Source of the DNA: Limisoma sp963601185
GTDB lineage: Bacteria; Bacteroidota; Bacteroidia; Bacteroidales; Muribaculaceae
DNA: 44,051 nucleotides
Direction of reading: 5' to 3'
Assembly: GCA_963601185.1 (NCBI GenBank)
Contig: CAVCEE010000020.1
Span: 1 to 44,051 of the forward strand
The notes under the pieces: generated by a model
What the model saw: only the letters and a program-made list of their open reading frames with translations
Databases searched by the model: none
What the model was told of the DNA's origin: nothing
Made by a program: the position numbers and the translations under genes
In this document: piece by piece, positions 43,993-44,051 of the stretch
How positions within the stretch are numbered: the first letter of the stretch is position 1
How the letters are laid out: every line of letters starts with the position of its first letter

Positions 43993-44051
43993 TTAATCTC
44001 TTCTGAAAATGTCGCGTGTGTAAACTTTGTCTTCAACGTCGGTCAGGCAGT
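43993..44051 (-). CDS. UDP-glucose 6-dehydrogenase, C-terminal end (partial)
   Basis: A frame entering from the window edge reads CLTDVEDKVYTRDIFRRD and then TAA at 43995-43993. This closely resembles the extreme C-terminus of Bacteroidetes UDP-glucose/GDP-mannose dehydrogenases (L.DV..KVYTRD.F..D) as I remember them. The enzyme oxidises UDP-glucose to UDP-glucuronate. Only 18 residues are present, so the call rests on a short match plus the fit with the downstream glucuronyl C5-epimerase gene. Confidence 0.6.
   Translation of the reverse strand, partial: CLTDVEDKVYTRDIFRRD

Noticed and set aside
43881..44036. N-terminal extension of the flippase by 52 residues from a TTG
   Set aside because: It overlaps the end of the preceding dehydrogenase gene in another frame and puts a charged, non-membrane segment before the usual flippase start.

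Overview
The window looks like a chromosome segment of a gut-type Bacteroidales bacterium, with Muribaculaceae or a close relative my best guess. Supporting signs are promoters of the Bacteroidetes form (TTG, about 20 nt, TAnnTTTG), a DUF4827 lipoprotein beside glmM, a carboxypeptidase-regulatory/TonB receptor, a secreted C10 protease with a type IX (Por) sorting tail, and a Bacteroidetes-style polysaccharide locus. Taxonomy is inference from gene content only.

Layout. Bases 1-177 are the 3' end of an IS110-type transposase gene. From 199 to 7220 (+) come a LolC/E-type permease, the nanoRNase/pAp phosphatase NrnA, a DUF4827 lipoprotein, GlmM and a TonB-dependent receptor. From 7322 to 12667 (+) there is a probable operon: an SLC13-type transporter, a STAS protein, a membrane sensor that fuses a PP2C phosphatase to an RsbW-like kinase domain, and a RelA/SpoT-fold protein. 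From 12750 to 18415 (-) lie a C10 protease whose frame is broken at a run of nine G, an alpha/beta hydrolase and a WG-repeat lipoprotein. From 18576 to 20984 (+) come a split chromate-type transporter and folC. From 20981 to 27625 (-) are a YihY-family membrane protein, RNase P RNA, a 144-bp tandem repeat array, trigger factor, prmA, tRNA-Cys, two small membrane proteins and a C45-type hydrolase.

From 44051 down to 27863 (-) runs a tightly packed, visibly AT-richer polysaccharide locus. In transcription order it holds the tail of a UDP-glucose dehydrogenase, a Wzx flippase, a hexapeptide acyltransferase broken by an amber codon, an Fe-S F420-hydrogenase-beta-like protein, a pyruvyl transferase, a GT4, an EpsG-type polymerase, a GT2, a GT4, a tandem GT4, a D-glucuronyl C5-epimerase-like protein, an HpcH/HpaI aldolase, a PLP decarboxylase, an initiating sugar-phosphate transferase, a class IV aminotransferase and a GT2. 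Together these predict a surface polysaccharide containing uronic acid, possibly epimerised to iduronate. It may also carry a small amine or amino acid made by the aldolase, aminotransferase and decarboxylase.

The most striking signal is a set of G8-G9 homopolymer tracts, always G on the coding strand, in three surface-related genes. Two share the core AAAATA-G(n)-TAA, in which one tract length gives an immediate TAA stop. In the protease the tract is now in the stop state. In the tandem glycosyltransferase it sits exactly at the domain junction and is now in the read-through state. This suggests slipped-strand phase variation of a secreted protease and of glycan structure, although homopolymer sequencing error must be excluded.
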